Shown: positions 1 to 5,685 of the stretch, piece after piece
Layout: every line of letters starts with the position of its first letter
How positions within the stretch are numbered: position 1 is the stretch's first letter
Virus record (IMG/VR): IMGVR_UViG_3300021089_000011
Coordinates: 1 to 39,519 of that record
Strand: one strand, 5' to 3'
Source of the DNA: a virus
Length of the DNA: 39,519 bases
Made by a program: the position numbers and the translations under genes
Notes under the pieces: generated by a model
What the model was told of the DNA's origin: nothing
Database searches by the model: none
Seen by the model: the letters and a program-made list of their open reading frames with translations, nothing else

Positions 1-30
1 ACTTACTAGATAAAAAATAGTATTAACAAT

Positions 31-50
31 TAAATTAAATTAAATTAAAT
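31..50 (+). repeat. (TAAAT)x4 leader repeat
   Basis: Four perfect copies of the pentamer TAAAT lie directly against the ATG of the histone-like gene. There is no Shine-Dalgarno sequence. A-rich, SD-less leaders are typical of Bacteroidota genes, so this stretch probably acts as the translation initiation region. A pentamer tract can also change length by slippage, but a change in copy number would alter the leader, not the reading frame. Confidence 0.7.
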
Positions 51-245
51 ATGGAAAATGAAGTAACAAGTCTGCTTAAAAATATGGCAGAACAATTTCA
101 CGAAGCAACAAACGATGCTATGAAATTTGAAAGTGGTAATAACTCTGCGGGAACGAGAGTTAGGAAAGCTATGCAGAACATCAAGAATCTAGCTCAACAA
201 GTTAGGTTAGAAGTTCAATCACAAAAGAACTCTGTAACAGCGTAG
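51..245 (+). CDS. Hc1/histone H1-like small DNA-binding protein
   Basis: This is a 64-residue protein and the only plus-strand gene in the window. Residues 26-60 contain the pattern F-E-x-G-N-x-x-A-G-T-R-V-R-K-x-M-Q-x-I-K-N-L-A-Q, which I recognise from the short Hc1-like 'histone H1' proteins of Bacteroidota; chlamydial Hc1 shares the G-N-x-A-A-x-R-V-R core. Family members are basic, helical proteins that bind and compact DNA. Here the basic residues cluster in the C-terminal half (R36, R38, K39, K45, R52, K59). The start is the ATG immediately after four TAAAT repeats, and a strong terminator follows 20 bases after the stop. Possible roles are condensing phage DNA, modulating host chromatin or silencing transcription; the sequence cannot separate these. 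It converges with the endolysin gene on the other strand. The family call is fairly secure, the role is inferred. Confidence 0.72.
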   Translation: MENEVTSLLKNMAEQFHEATNDAMKFESGNNSAGTRVRKAMQNIKNLAQQVRLEVQSQKNSVTA

Positions 246-264
246 TGCTATACACTAAATTAAG

Positions 265-297
265 AAAGGGACCATCGAAAGATGATCCCTTTTTTTT
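265..297 (+). terminator. Intrinsic terminator, possibly bidirectional
   Basis: A 12-base stem (265-276 with 281-292), with one C/A mismatch, is closed by a GAAA tetraloop and continues directly into a run of T. It ends the histone-like transcript. Read on the minus strand the same hairpin is preceded by A residues and followed by CTTAATTT, so it may also stop transcripts coming from the endolysin gene. This would fit the convergent arrangement. Confidence 0.85.
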
Positions 298-304
298 ATA
301 TATT

Positions 305-324
305 AAGATCTACTATAAGATCTT
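305..324. repeat. Inverted repeat AAGATCT/AGATCTT
   Basis: Two 7-base arms are separated by 6 bases in the gap between the histone-like terminator and the end of the endolysin gene. On the minus strand it lies downstream of the endolysin stop but is followed by A-rich sequence, not a T run, so it is not a convincing terminator by itself. It could help RNA folding or 3'-end stability. Confidence 0.4.
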
Positions 325-351
325 CTTCTGTAATTTTTATTTCGAATTTCA

Positions 352-807
352 CTAGATAACCATATATTTAGTTTTACCATTTTCTTTATATGCTTTTAAG
401 CATCTGTTTCTATTGTCAATTTCATTGACATAACTTATATGTACCCAGTTAGGGTTTTTATCATCTCCAAACTCCCAGATCATTTGATCGAAGCTTATAT
501 TCTCTTTAATCCAAGCGTACATCTCAGCATTAGTCTTTTTACATCTAGTGTCATCTATATCTATAGCCTGACCCTTACAATGTTGAGACGATGTTGATCC
601 ACCGATAGCTTTATTCAAGGCTTTACCTCTATAGAAGCTATTAACTCTAATTGGTCCACCAACCCACTCTCTTAACGGTTCAAACACTTGCTCAGCTAAT
701 TCTTTCATATTAGCTAATTCAAATTGATTTGGAGTATTATCTAACCCTCGACGCGTTGCTGTTATGCTATACACTCCTTCTTTATCGCTTATGTGTTTAC
801 TTATCAT
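352..807 (-). CDS. Endolysin, M15-family D-Ala-D-Ala peptidase type
   Basis: A 151-residue peptidoglycan peptidase of the M15 (VanY/peptidase M15_3) kind, expected to cut peptide stems of the cell wall at lysis. The SxHxxGxAxD zinc motif is present at residues 74-83 with ligands H76 and D83. The third zinc histidine is H123 in a W-V-H-I-S segment, and a W-E pair at 111-112 is a candidate for the catalytic-glutamate region. The upstream S-F-Y-R-G (57-61) and L-N-K-A-I-G-G-S (64-71) match the usual lead-in to the zinc site. The whole protein is about one catalytic domain long, with no signal peptide and no separate wall-binding domain, so it would need a holin to reach its substrate. It is the last gene of the leftward unit and follows an 81-base spacer, the longest clear gap on this strand. 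Confidence 0.85.
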   Translation of the reverse strand: MISKHISDKEGVYSITATRRGLDNTPNQFELANMKELAEQVFEPLREWVGGPIRVNSFYRGKALNKAIGGSTSSQHCKGQAIDIDDTRCKKTNAEMYAWIKENISFDQMIWEFGDDKNPNWVHISYVNEIDNRNRCLKAYKENGKTKYMVI

Positions 808-888
808 TTTAATTTCTTATTAACACGTCCACCGCACTATCTGATGCACTTAATTTTATATATATATAGGCTTTTTATTAAACTCATT
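808..888 (-). other. AT-rich spacer before the endolysin
   Basis: This 81-base spacer separates the fibre gene from the endolysin gene. It contains an alternating TA tract near 857-868. It could hold a separate promoter for the lysis gene, but I do not find a clear Bacteroidota -7 element (TAnnTTTG), so no promoter is called. Confidence 0.25.
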
Positions 889-1791
889 TTACGTTGTTAA
901 TGGTATTTTTAATATTATTGTCATTGTTACAAAAATTTCATCTGTACTGTTAGAACTATTACCCATTATAGCGGGCATTAAAGCATCTCCAGCTTGAACA
1001 GTTAAATTTGCTGTGTTAGATATTAGTTTACAAGGACCTTTAAAATTGTGACCGGTAGTCCCATCTGTTCCTCCCGAGGCCTCTGTTTCAACAGCAGTAG
1101 CCACACACCGTAATGTGTACTCGTTTGTCGCGTCAGTACTTCCATAGTCTATACCCTCAGCAGCTGATCCATCAGCGCCTGCTGAACCAGAACCATTGTC
1201 AGCGTGGAATAAACCCGCTTTAAAAGTTAAATCACTATCATCATTTCTACCAATAGCATGAAATCCAACCAAAATACCCGCATGAGGTATTATAAGAGAA
1301 TTAACAGTACTGTATCTAGAGAACGCATAAGTTGTAGTACCCGTTGTTGTTGATGTAATATTAGTGTCTAAATTCCAATCTTCTTCATAAATTCCTTTTG
1401 AAGTATTTGGCACCATCCATTCAGGATTATTACTACCATCTCTTGCTGGTTTAGCACTAGCACTCCAAGTTATATAAGTGTATGCGTATTCACGCTCACC
1501 AAGCGCTCCTGTTATTGTTAAAGTGCTACCAGTGGCACTAGTATCAATCCCCGCACCTCCTTCTATGGTAAAATTTACCGCACCTGTTAATCCATTTATT
1601 GTTCCACTATCAGAAATTAAACTAACAGATGTTATATCCCCAGTAGTTTCGGTTGCTTTAACTATTTTATTGTTGGAGTCTAAACCTAAGTTACCACCAC
1701 TAGCTATAGTACCAGTAGATATGTCTTCTAAATAGACATCACTACGAAACCTAGATATTAGATCGTATATATATTGACCTATCCATTTCAT
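889..1791 (-). CDS. Tail or head fibre-like appendage protein
   Basis: A 300-residue protein. Its N-terminus (residues 1-24; W-I-G-Q-x-I-x-D-L-I-S-R-F-R-x-D-V-Y-L-E-D) is a conserved anchor that I recognise from many marine phage fibre proteins. It is followed by a short G/T/S-rich stalk with D-S-N-N-K-I-V-K and G-D-I-T-S-V, typical of beta-structured fibres. The C-terminal ~180 residues look like a compact beta-sandwich head: alternating hydrophobic strands, 'IPHAGILVGF', and 'VQAGDALMPAIMG', as in receptor-facing or decoration modules. There is no signal peptide. It lies downstream of four other small virion-type genes and before the endolysin. It probably attaches to the virion through the N-terminus and contacts the host with the C-terminus; the receptor is unknown. 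A head-fibre role is the main alternative. Confidence 0.6.
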   Translation of the reverse strand: MKWIGQYIYDLISRFRSDVYLEDISTGTIASGGNLGLDSNNKIVKATETTGDITSVSLISDSGTINGLTGAVNFTIEGGAGIDTSATGSTLTITGALGEREYAYTYITWSASAKPARDGSNNPEWMVPNTSKGIYEEDWNLDTNITSTTTGTTTYAFSRYSTVNSLIIPHAGILVGFHAIGRNDDSDLTFKAGLFHADNGSGSAGADGSAAEGIDYGSTDATNEYTLRCVATAVETEASGGTDGTTGHNFKGPCKLISNTANLTVQAGDALMPAIMGNSSNSTDEIFVTMTIILKIPLTT

Positions 1792-1793
1792 AA

Positions 1794-2324
1794 TTAATCT
1801 GTCGTTATTAAGTTTAAATCACCATCAGAACTGTCTGAGATTATATACAAGTTAAAAAGCGTTGAATTAAAACCAAAATCACTAGATTCTAATTTCAATG
1901 AAGCACCGTTCGGTATTACAACGTTATTTAAAATATAATACCTATTACCAGTGTATAAAATGTCGTTGTTAGTTATTGTGCTTTCTAATCCATCCGCAAA
2001 AACTATTGTCGTTGTATTTGTTACACCTGTACAAACCCCATACAGTGCTCCGGTTGAAGTATAAACCCTCTCATCTTTAAATACATCCGCGGTTGCGCTT
2101 ACAGTATCAACAGTTAATGTTACTGAATCTTTAGAAGAAACTTCTGTTTCGGCGGCTAAAACAGTTGAACTTACTATATCACTACCATTCTGACTAGTTA
2201 CATATAGATCTATAGTAACAGCACTTGACGCGCTAGTGTTAGTAATTAGCAAAGTTTTAGATACGCCATAACTAAAGTCTATTTTAGTTTTAGTATTATC
2301 TACAATTTTTTGATAAGAAGCCAC
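1794..2324 (-). CDS. Putative virion surface/decoration protein
   Basis: A 176-residue, beta-rich protein with many S, T and V residues, no signal peptide and no membrane helix. The N-terminal part ('KTLLITNTSASSAVTIDLYV') reads like the first strands of a jelly-roll or Ig-like fold. The C-terminal part (I-P-N-G-A-S-L-K-L and L-Y-I-I-S-D-S-S) resembles small marine phage accessory virion proteins, in which a 'natural-language' order of strand, polar loop and strand repeats. I cannot name a family. It sits 2 bases from the fibre gene and 11 bases from the paralogue cluster, so it is very likely co-translated with them and belongs to the virion surface set. Confidence 0.5.
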   Translation of the reverse strand: MASYQKIVDNTKTKIDFSYGVSKTLLITNTSASSAVTIDLYVTSQNGSDIVSSTVLAAETEVSSKDSVTLTVDTVSATADVFKDERVYTSTGALYGVCTGVTNTTTIVFADGLESTITNNDILYTGNRYYILNNVVIPNGASLKLESSDFGFNSTLFNLYIISDSSDGDLNLITTD

Positions 2325-2335
2325 TTGTAATTATT

Positions 2336-2773
2336 CTAACCTTTCGTTGCTACTATACCATCGGCGAATACCATATATTCTAGAACTCGTTCTGCCCTAC
2401 CGTCTGAAGCCGCGGTTATATTAACGTTACCGTTGTAAGGAAATAACATCCAATCCCCTCCATATAGTTTACCTATAACCTCGGTTGTAGTTGGCCCTGC
2501 AGCTGAAGCGTTGTAGGCTATATAAAAAAACCCATCTTTTGCAGAAGTAGTGTTTCTAACATATACCATATGCGCTTTGTCATCTGTAAGCTCATCATGC
2601 TCTACGATTACAGCGGCCGTAGTTACTTCTCCAAACTTTTTAGTTCGTAGACCAGTAGTCTCATCAATACCATGACAAGAAGTTAATTTCTTCATTGTCA
2701 TTGATTTATTAATAGAAGTAGGATAATTCATTATATTACTACTAATACTAATGCTTGCGTTTATTGTTGCCAT
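2336..2773 (-). CDS. Small virion-type protein, paralogue 1 of 3
   Basis: A 145-residue beta-rich protein. It shares an architecture with the next two genes upstream: an M-A-x-x start, S-I-S-I-S early strands, a central (Y/F)-(I/V)-x-(N)-x-T/S segment at about 72-90 ('MVYVRNTTSAKDGFFYIAYN'), a G-x-W-M-L-F-P-x-N motif near 107-115, and a closing E-Y-M-V-F segment. Identity between the three is low but the order of motifs is the same, which indicates old tandem duplication. There is no signal peptide or membrane helix. Likely roles are capsid decoration, or subunits of a neck or tail fibre. The start codon is preceded by (ATTT)x4 on the plus strand (AAAT repeats on the coding strand). Confidence 0.55.
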   Translation of the reverse strand: MATINASISISSNIMNYPTSINKSMTMKKLTSCHGIDETTGLRTKKFGEVTTAAVIVEHDELTDDKAHMVYVRNTTSAKDGFFYIAYNASAAGPTTTEVIGKLYGGDWMLFPYNGNVNITAASDGRAERVLEYMVFADGIVATKG

Positions 2774-2789
2774 ATTTATTTATTTATTT
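2774..2789. repeat. (ATTT)x4 tetranucleotide tract in a leader
   Basis: Four perfect copies of ATTT abut the start codon of the 145-residue paralogue, so on the coding strand the leader is AAAT repeated four times. It parallels the TAAAT tract at 31-50 and supports A-rich initiation regions without a Shine-Dalgarno sequence. Confidence 0.7.
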
Positions 2790-2802
2790 ATTGTTAATTA
2801 AT
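2786..2802. repeat. 17-base leader repeat, copy 1
   Basis: The 17-mer ATTTATTGTTAATTAAT occurs here and again at 3241-3257. In each case it is in the short gap upstream of a member of the three-paralogue cluster. It is a likely footprint of tandem gene duplication or a shared translation or promoter element. Confidence 0.75.
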
Positions 2803-3228
2803 CTATGATGCCGCAGTTGGTAATGTCCATGCTGTTTTGAAAATTGCATATTCAAAAGTACAAGTACCATTTTTAGCTTCTATTTCTATCTCTGAATCAG
2901 TTGTCACTGCATTATTCCAAGGAATAAACATCCATTGACCAGAATTTAAATTCCCGATCATCGTGTCGTGTAACCCCCATTCTAGATAGTACTCATCATT
3001 AGAAGTCGTATTACATATATAGACATAATGCGATCCATTTACTTCCCCTAAAGCCGACGAAAGATTAAACTCAGTGCCTGTTGCAATAGAATGGTTACCC
3101 ATCTCCATCAACTCTAGCCCAGTAGTTAAACCACTTTTCATCAACGTTGAGCTAGCATTAATTGATAACGTGTTTCCAGGTTGTAAATCTCTACTGGAAA
3201 TACTTACTGTTGCTGTTGTTGTTGCCAT
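2803..3228 (-). CDS. Small virion-type protein, paralogue 2 of 3
   Basis: A 141-residue protein with the same order of motifs as its two neighbours: early S-I-S-S strand, a central 'HYVYICNTTSNDEYYLEWG' segment at about 67-85, a G-Q-W-M-F-I-P-W-N motif near 98-106, and a late F-E-Y-A-I-F-K segment. The phrase N-T-T-S preceded by Y-x-x-N/R is shared closely with paralogue 1. It lacks export signals. Its leader contains the same 17-mer as that of paralogue 1. Function unknown; the genomic position among fibre and decoration genes suggests that it is a virion surface component. An assembly factor cannot be excluded. Confidence 0.55.
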   Translation of the reverse strand: MATTTATVSISSRDLQPGNTLSINASSTLMKSGLTTGLELMEMGNHSIATGTEFNLSSALGEVNGSHYVYICNTTSNDEYYLEWGLHDTMIGNLNSGQWMFIPWNNAVTTDSEIEIEAKNGTCTFEYAIFKTAWTLPTAAS

Positions 3229-3240
3229 GTTTGTTGTTTT

Positions 3241-3257
3241 ATTTATTGTTAATTAAT
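3241..3257. repeat. 17-base leader repeat, copy 2
   Basis: Identical to 2786-2802 (ATTTATTGTTAATTAAT). It is 12 bases upstream of the start codon of paralogue 2, whereas copy 1 ends next to the stop codon of that gene. This shows that the intergenic segment was duplicated together with the gene. Confidence 0.75.
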
Positions 3258-3269
3258 TGTTTTTATTTT

Positions 3270-3629
3270 TTATGCTTTCTTCCAATAAGCATATTCTAAC
3301 TCTATACTAGCCGTATCAGCTCTAGCCTCTAGACCAGCCCCATCATTTATAGGAAAGAAGCAAAATTCACCAGGACCTAGCCTAGCATATTGTACACTTG
3401 CTGTGGTTTGAAGAATAACAAAGTTGCTAGCATCTTTATTTCTTGCAAAAAAGTAAAACACCCCAGAAACAGCCTCATCTACCAATTCTTGGTCATCAGA
3501 TGTTGTTATGGTTGCTAAGGTTAATCCTTGCGCTGGCGCTTCTACGCTTAAACTATCTGTTATTGAGAAACTTACTTCATCACTAAAAGTAGTTGTATCT
3601 TTTATTGTTAATGTTGGTACTAATGCCAT
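3270..3629 (-). CDS. Small virion-type protein, paralogue 3 of 3
   Basis: A 119-residue beta-rich protein, the shortest and most diverged of the three. It keeps the early strand pattern (S-F-S-I-T-D-S-L-S), the central V-F-Y-F-F-A-R-N-K segment, a G-P-G-E-F-C-F-F-P-I-N motif near 86-96 that aligns with G-x-W-M-(F/L)-(I/F)-P-x-N of the others, and the terminal E-L-E-Y-A-Y-W-K-K. It has no signal peptide or membrane helix. The leader contains three TTTTTG hexamers on the plus strand. Part of the same co-transcribed appendage set; exact job unknown. Confidence 0.52.
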   Translation of the reverse strand: MALVPTLTIKDTTTFSDEVSFSITDSLSVEAPAQGLTLATITTSDDQELVDEAVSGVFYFFARNKDASNFVILQTTASVQYARLGPGEFCFFPINDGAGLEARADTASIELEYAYWKKA

Positions 3630-3640
3630 AATTTTATTTG

Positions 3641-3658
3641 TTTTTGTTTTTGTTTTTG
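3641..3658. repeat. (TTTTTG)x3 hexamer tract
   Basis: Three perfect copies of TTTTTG lie between the stop codon of the outer-membrane-like gene and the start of paralogue 3 (CAAAAA repeated on the coding strand). The tract makes the leader A-rich and unstructured, as expected for initiation without a Shine-Dalgarno sequence. Confidence 0.65.
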
Positions 3659-3659
3659 T

Positions 3660-4718
3660 TTAAAACACAGTGTAATTTACACCAGTTTTTATTTCGTAAT
3701 TATTTATATTCCAATATCTTTGATATCTTCCTTCTATAAATATTCCCAAACGTTTTGTTATTCTCGCGCCTATAATTCCCCCTAAGTCAAAGTCTATATT
3801 CTCTTCGGTAAACGAGTGTTCTGATAATCCCCTATGCTTAGGCATAACATCTCCCCATAAATGAACCCACGCTTTAGGATTATAGTAGTAATAAGACAAG
3901 CCTATCACGAGTGATAGTTCTTGCTGTAAACCTAAACTATCTAAATATCTTTTATTGTATTGATCAACCGCTTTACCAAACTCATACTTCATAAACTCTT
4001 GATCGGTTTCAGCTACCTGCGTCCCATCTGGCGCATACCAATTCCAATTGTAGTAATCATACCAGTCATCTACACCATTTTGATCTCCATCTATATAATA
4101 GTAATCGTCCTCGTATCCTAAATCATAAGCTACGTTCCACCAAGGATCGTTTTCTAAATCATAGTTTTCTTCAAATGGATTTATACCATAAACAGGGTGT
4201 GATCGGTGTTTTGCTCCAACTGATAAATTAAACCCCTTAAAGCTAACTTTACCCCTTACGTCCGCTCCAAAATGTTTTAGGTTTATATCTTGATTGTCGG
4301 TGAACTCACCTTTAATTATATAATATTTTCCTATGTATCTATACCAGTACTCATGATTGGTAAACTCTCTACCTCTATCCCTAATTATATCACAAGATAA
4401 TAAAAACTCACTACCATTAACAGCTCCTATAGTAGCGTTACTACTTATAGACTTTTCAGAACCATCATAAAAAGCTTTAGCCTTGTTTTCATAATCAAAT
4501 CTAGCAATTTTCCTTAACCCCGTACTAATCTTATAATTATAAGGATTAACAACGGTTAAATCGGTTAACTGACCAGTTGTTCTGTCCATCATATAGTGAT
4601 TCTGCTCTGCTAATGGCGAGCTTGTATTCACAGACACGTAAAATGTAGAATACTTTAAGAATTGAGCGTTTGAAGCGAATGCCATACACATCGCGAACAA
4701 TAGTAATAGTTTTTTCAT
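3660..4718 (-). CDS. Phage-encoded outer-membrane beta-barrel-like protein
   Basis: A 352-residue protein with a clear Sec signal peptide: K2-K3, a hydrophobic run to about residue 15, then S-N-A|Q with cleavage expected after A18, leaving Gln at +1 as is typical of Bacteroidota exported proteins. The mature part has no membrane helix, is rich in aromatic residues and alternates strand-like segments with polar loops (for example 261-275 rich in Y, and 'LGGIIGARITKRLGIFIEGR' near 313-332). It ends in a terminal Phe. This is the profile of an outer-membrane beta-barrel. A D/Y/N/W-rich segment at about 195-230 looks like a long extracellular or calcium-binding loop. Its start overlaps the stop of the upstream thioredoxin-like gene (TAATG), so the two are translationally coupled. 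Candidate roles are receptor masking (superinfection exclusion), envelope change during infection, or permeability; none is proven. Confidence 0.68.
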   Translation of the reverse strand: MKKLLLLFAMCMAFASNAQFLKYSTFYVSVNTSSPLAEQNHYMMDRTTGQLTDLTVVNPYNYKISTGLRKIARFDYENKAKAFYDGSEKSISSNATIGAVNGSEFLLSCDIIRDRGREFTNHEYWYRYIGKYYIIKGEFTDNQDINLKHFGADVRGKVSFKGFNLSVGAKHRSHPVYGINPFEENYDLENDPWWNVAYDLGYEDDYYYIDGDQNGVDDWYDYYNWNWYAPDGTQVAETDQEFMKYEFGKAVDQYNKRYLDSLGLQQELSLVIGLSYYYYNPKAWVHLWGDVMPKHRGLSEHSFTEENIDFDLGGIIGARITKRLGIFIEGRYQRYWNINNYEIKTGVNYTVF

Positions 4719-5068
4719 TAAAATTTATTCATTATTAGTTTATCAATCTCGGCTTGAACTTCTTTTCTAGTAGCAACCATCTTAAAGCTTATATCAGCTT
4801 GAAAACGCTTTACTTCTTCTCCGTTATTAAATATAATAATAGTGGGTACAATTACAATACCATGTTTCTTTTGTAGTTTAGGATATTTTACTATATCTAC
4901 TTTTGACAACTCACATTCTTTTAGTTTACCAAACCACTCAACTTCATTCTGCTTATTCCAATCTGCTGTAAATTGAGTTACCACTATTTGACCAAAAGCC
5001 CCGTTGCAAGATAGCAAAAGCAACATAAAAAACATGTACGCGGTAAATATTCTCCAAATTGGTTTCAT
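4718..5068 (-). CDS. Exported thioredoxin-fold protein lacking CxxC
   Basis: A 116-residue protein. Residues 1-26 form a signal sequence: K2, R6, and a hydrophobic run 8-20. It has either a lipobox-like L-L-S-C (lipidated C21) or a signal peptidase I site before Q27. The remainder reads as a small thioredoxin fold: a strand I-V-V-T-Q-F-T-A-D-W (28-37), helix, strand V-D-I-V, then K-K-H-G-I-V-I-V-P-T-I-I-I-F with the cis-proline at P75, a N-N-G-E-E-V turn and a C-terminal helix. At the normal W-C-x-x-C position the sequence is W37-N-K-Q-N, so both active-site cysteines are missing and redox activity is unlikely; a binding or chaperone role is more plausible. Start and stop both overlap the neighbours by one base (TAATG), linking it to the barrel protein and to the coiled-coil membrane protein. 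Confidence 0.6.
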   Translation of the reverse strand: MKPIWRIFTAYMFFMLLLLSCNGAFGQIVVTQFTADWNKQNEVEWFGKLKECELSKVDIVKYPKLQKKHGIVIVPTIIIFNNGEEVKRFQADISFKMVATRKEVQAEIDKLIMNKF

Positions 5069-5343
5069 TATCTTAAGTTGTCTATTTTATCTTCCATGCG
5101 TTTAATGTCTATTTTAATCTCATCTACAGTCTTTTCAGTGTGCTCTATAGACTGTCGTATATTCTGATCTTTCATGTCAAACTCCATTCTAGTAACGTCA
5201 GGTTTAGGTAGTTCTTTAGCTTCTTCAATATCTGATTGTAATACAAACCACATACTAATAAGAGTTGCCATTCCAAATCCTATAGCTATTAGTGTTTTTA
5301 TACTTATAGTAAAACCCGTGTTTTCATTTAACTCTTTTGCCAT
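5068..5343 (-). CDS. Single-helix membrane protein with coiled coil (i-spanin-like)
   Basis: A 91-residue protein with a membrane helix at about 14-36 ('LIAIGFGMATLISMWFVL') followed by a charged segment with heptad-like spacing (60-91; I, V, I, M, I at regular intervals), predicted coiled coil. N-terminal cytoplasmic and C-terminal periplasmic topology would make it similar in shape to inner-membrane spanins, which connect with an outer-membrane lipoprotein to fuse membranes at lysis. The next gene encodes a possible lipoprotein, which fits, but that protein has a thioredoxin fold unlike known outer spanins. Its stop overlaps the next start (TAATG) and there is one base between it and the preceding gene. 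Function is inferred from topology and context only. Confidence 0.5.
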   Translation of the reverse strand: MAKELNENTGFTISIKTLIAIGFGMATLISMWFVLQSDIEEAKELPKPDVTRMEFDMKDQNIRQSIEHTEKTVDEIKIDIKRMEDKIDNLR

Positions 5344-5344
5344 T

Positions 5345-5653
5345 TTACCAGAATATTAGTTTAACGATATAACCCACAACAGCCGCATACAAACCCCAAA
5401 GAGCTTTTGTCACTGTAGACTTCCATTTTTTCATATAATGAAAATCACGAACATCCCTCATCCAACCAGCTAAATTTTTATCTCTTTCGTCTAAACGTTC
5501 AGTATTCTTGTTAACCCTAACTACTAAACCCTCATCTGGGTCTAATAATTTAATCATCAACCTATCCAACTTGTCATTTATCTCCTTAACGTCCTCTCCC
5601 AAAGTTTCGATATCTTTTTTCATTAATGCTATTTCTTGTGCCATTGTTGCCAT
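5345..5653 (-). CDS. Coiled-coil protein with C-terminal membrane helix (XhlA/holin-like)
   Basis: A 102-residue protein. Residues 5-35 form an amphipathic helix with heptad hydrophobics (I, M, I, L, V, I, L, L), then a second helical segment, and one hydrophobic C-terminal helix at about 83-101 ('ALWGLYAAVVGYIVKLIFW'). This tail-anchored layout, with a cytoplasmic coiled coil, resembles XhlA/haemolysin-type holin accessory proteins. It starts the four-gene membrane cassette (3660-5653), 32 bases after the giant internal protein. A holin or holin-regulator role is a reasonable guess because no other holin candidate is visible in the window, but the true lysis holin could be elsewhere in the genome. 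Confidence 0.5.
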   Translation of the reverse strand: MATMAQEIALMKKDIETLGEDVKEINDKLDRLMIKLLDPDEGLVVRVNKNTERLDERDKNLAGWMRDVRDFHYMKKWKSTVTKALWGLYAAVVGYIVKLIFW

Positions 5654-5685
5654 ATCAATTTATAATCACTTGTTATTTTAATTGT

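Noticed and set aside
1-30. End of an upstream plus-strand gene at the left edge
   Set aside because: Frame 3 could read a few codons into TAG at 18-20, but so short a stretch has no evidential value.
305-324. AAGATCT inverted repeat as the endolysin terminator
   Set aside because: On the minus strand it is followed by AATATATAAAAAAAA, with no T run. The hairpin at 265-292 is a better candidate for both strands.
2774-3658. Short A/T tandem tracts as a CRISPR array or origin iterons
   Set aside because: The units are 4-6 bases long, have no spacers and lie directly at start codons, so leader function is the simpler explanation.
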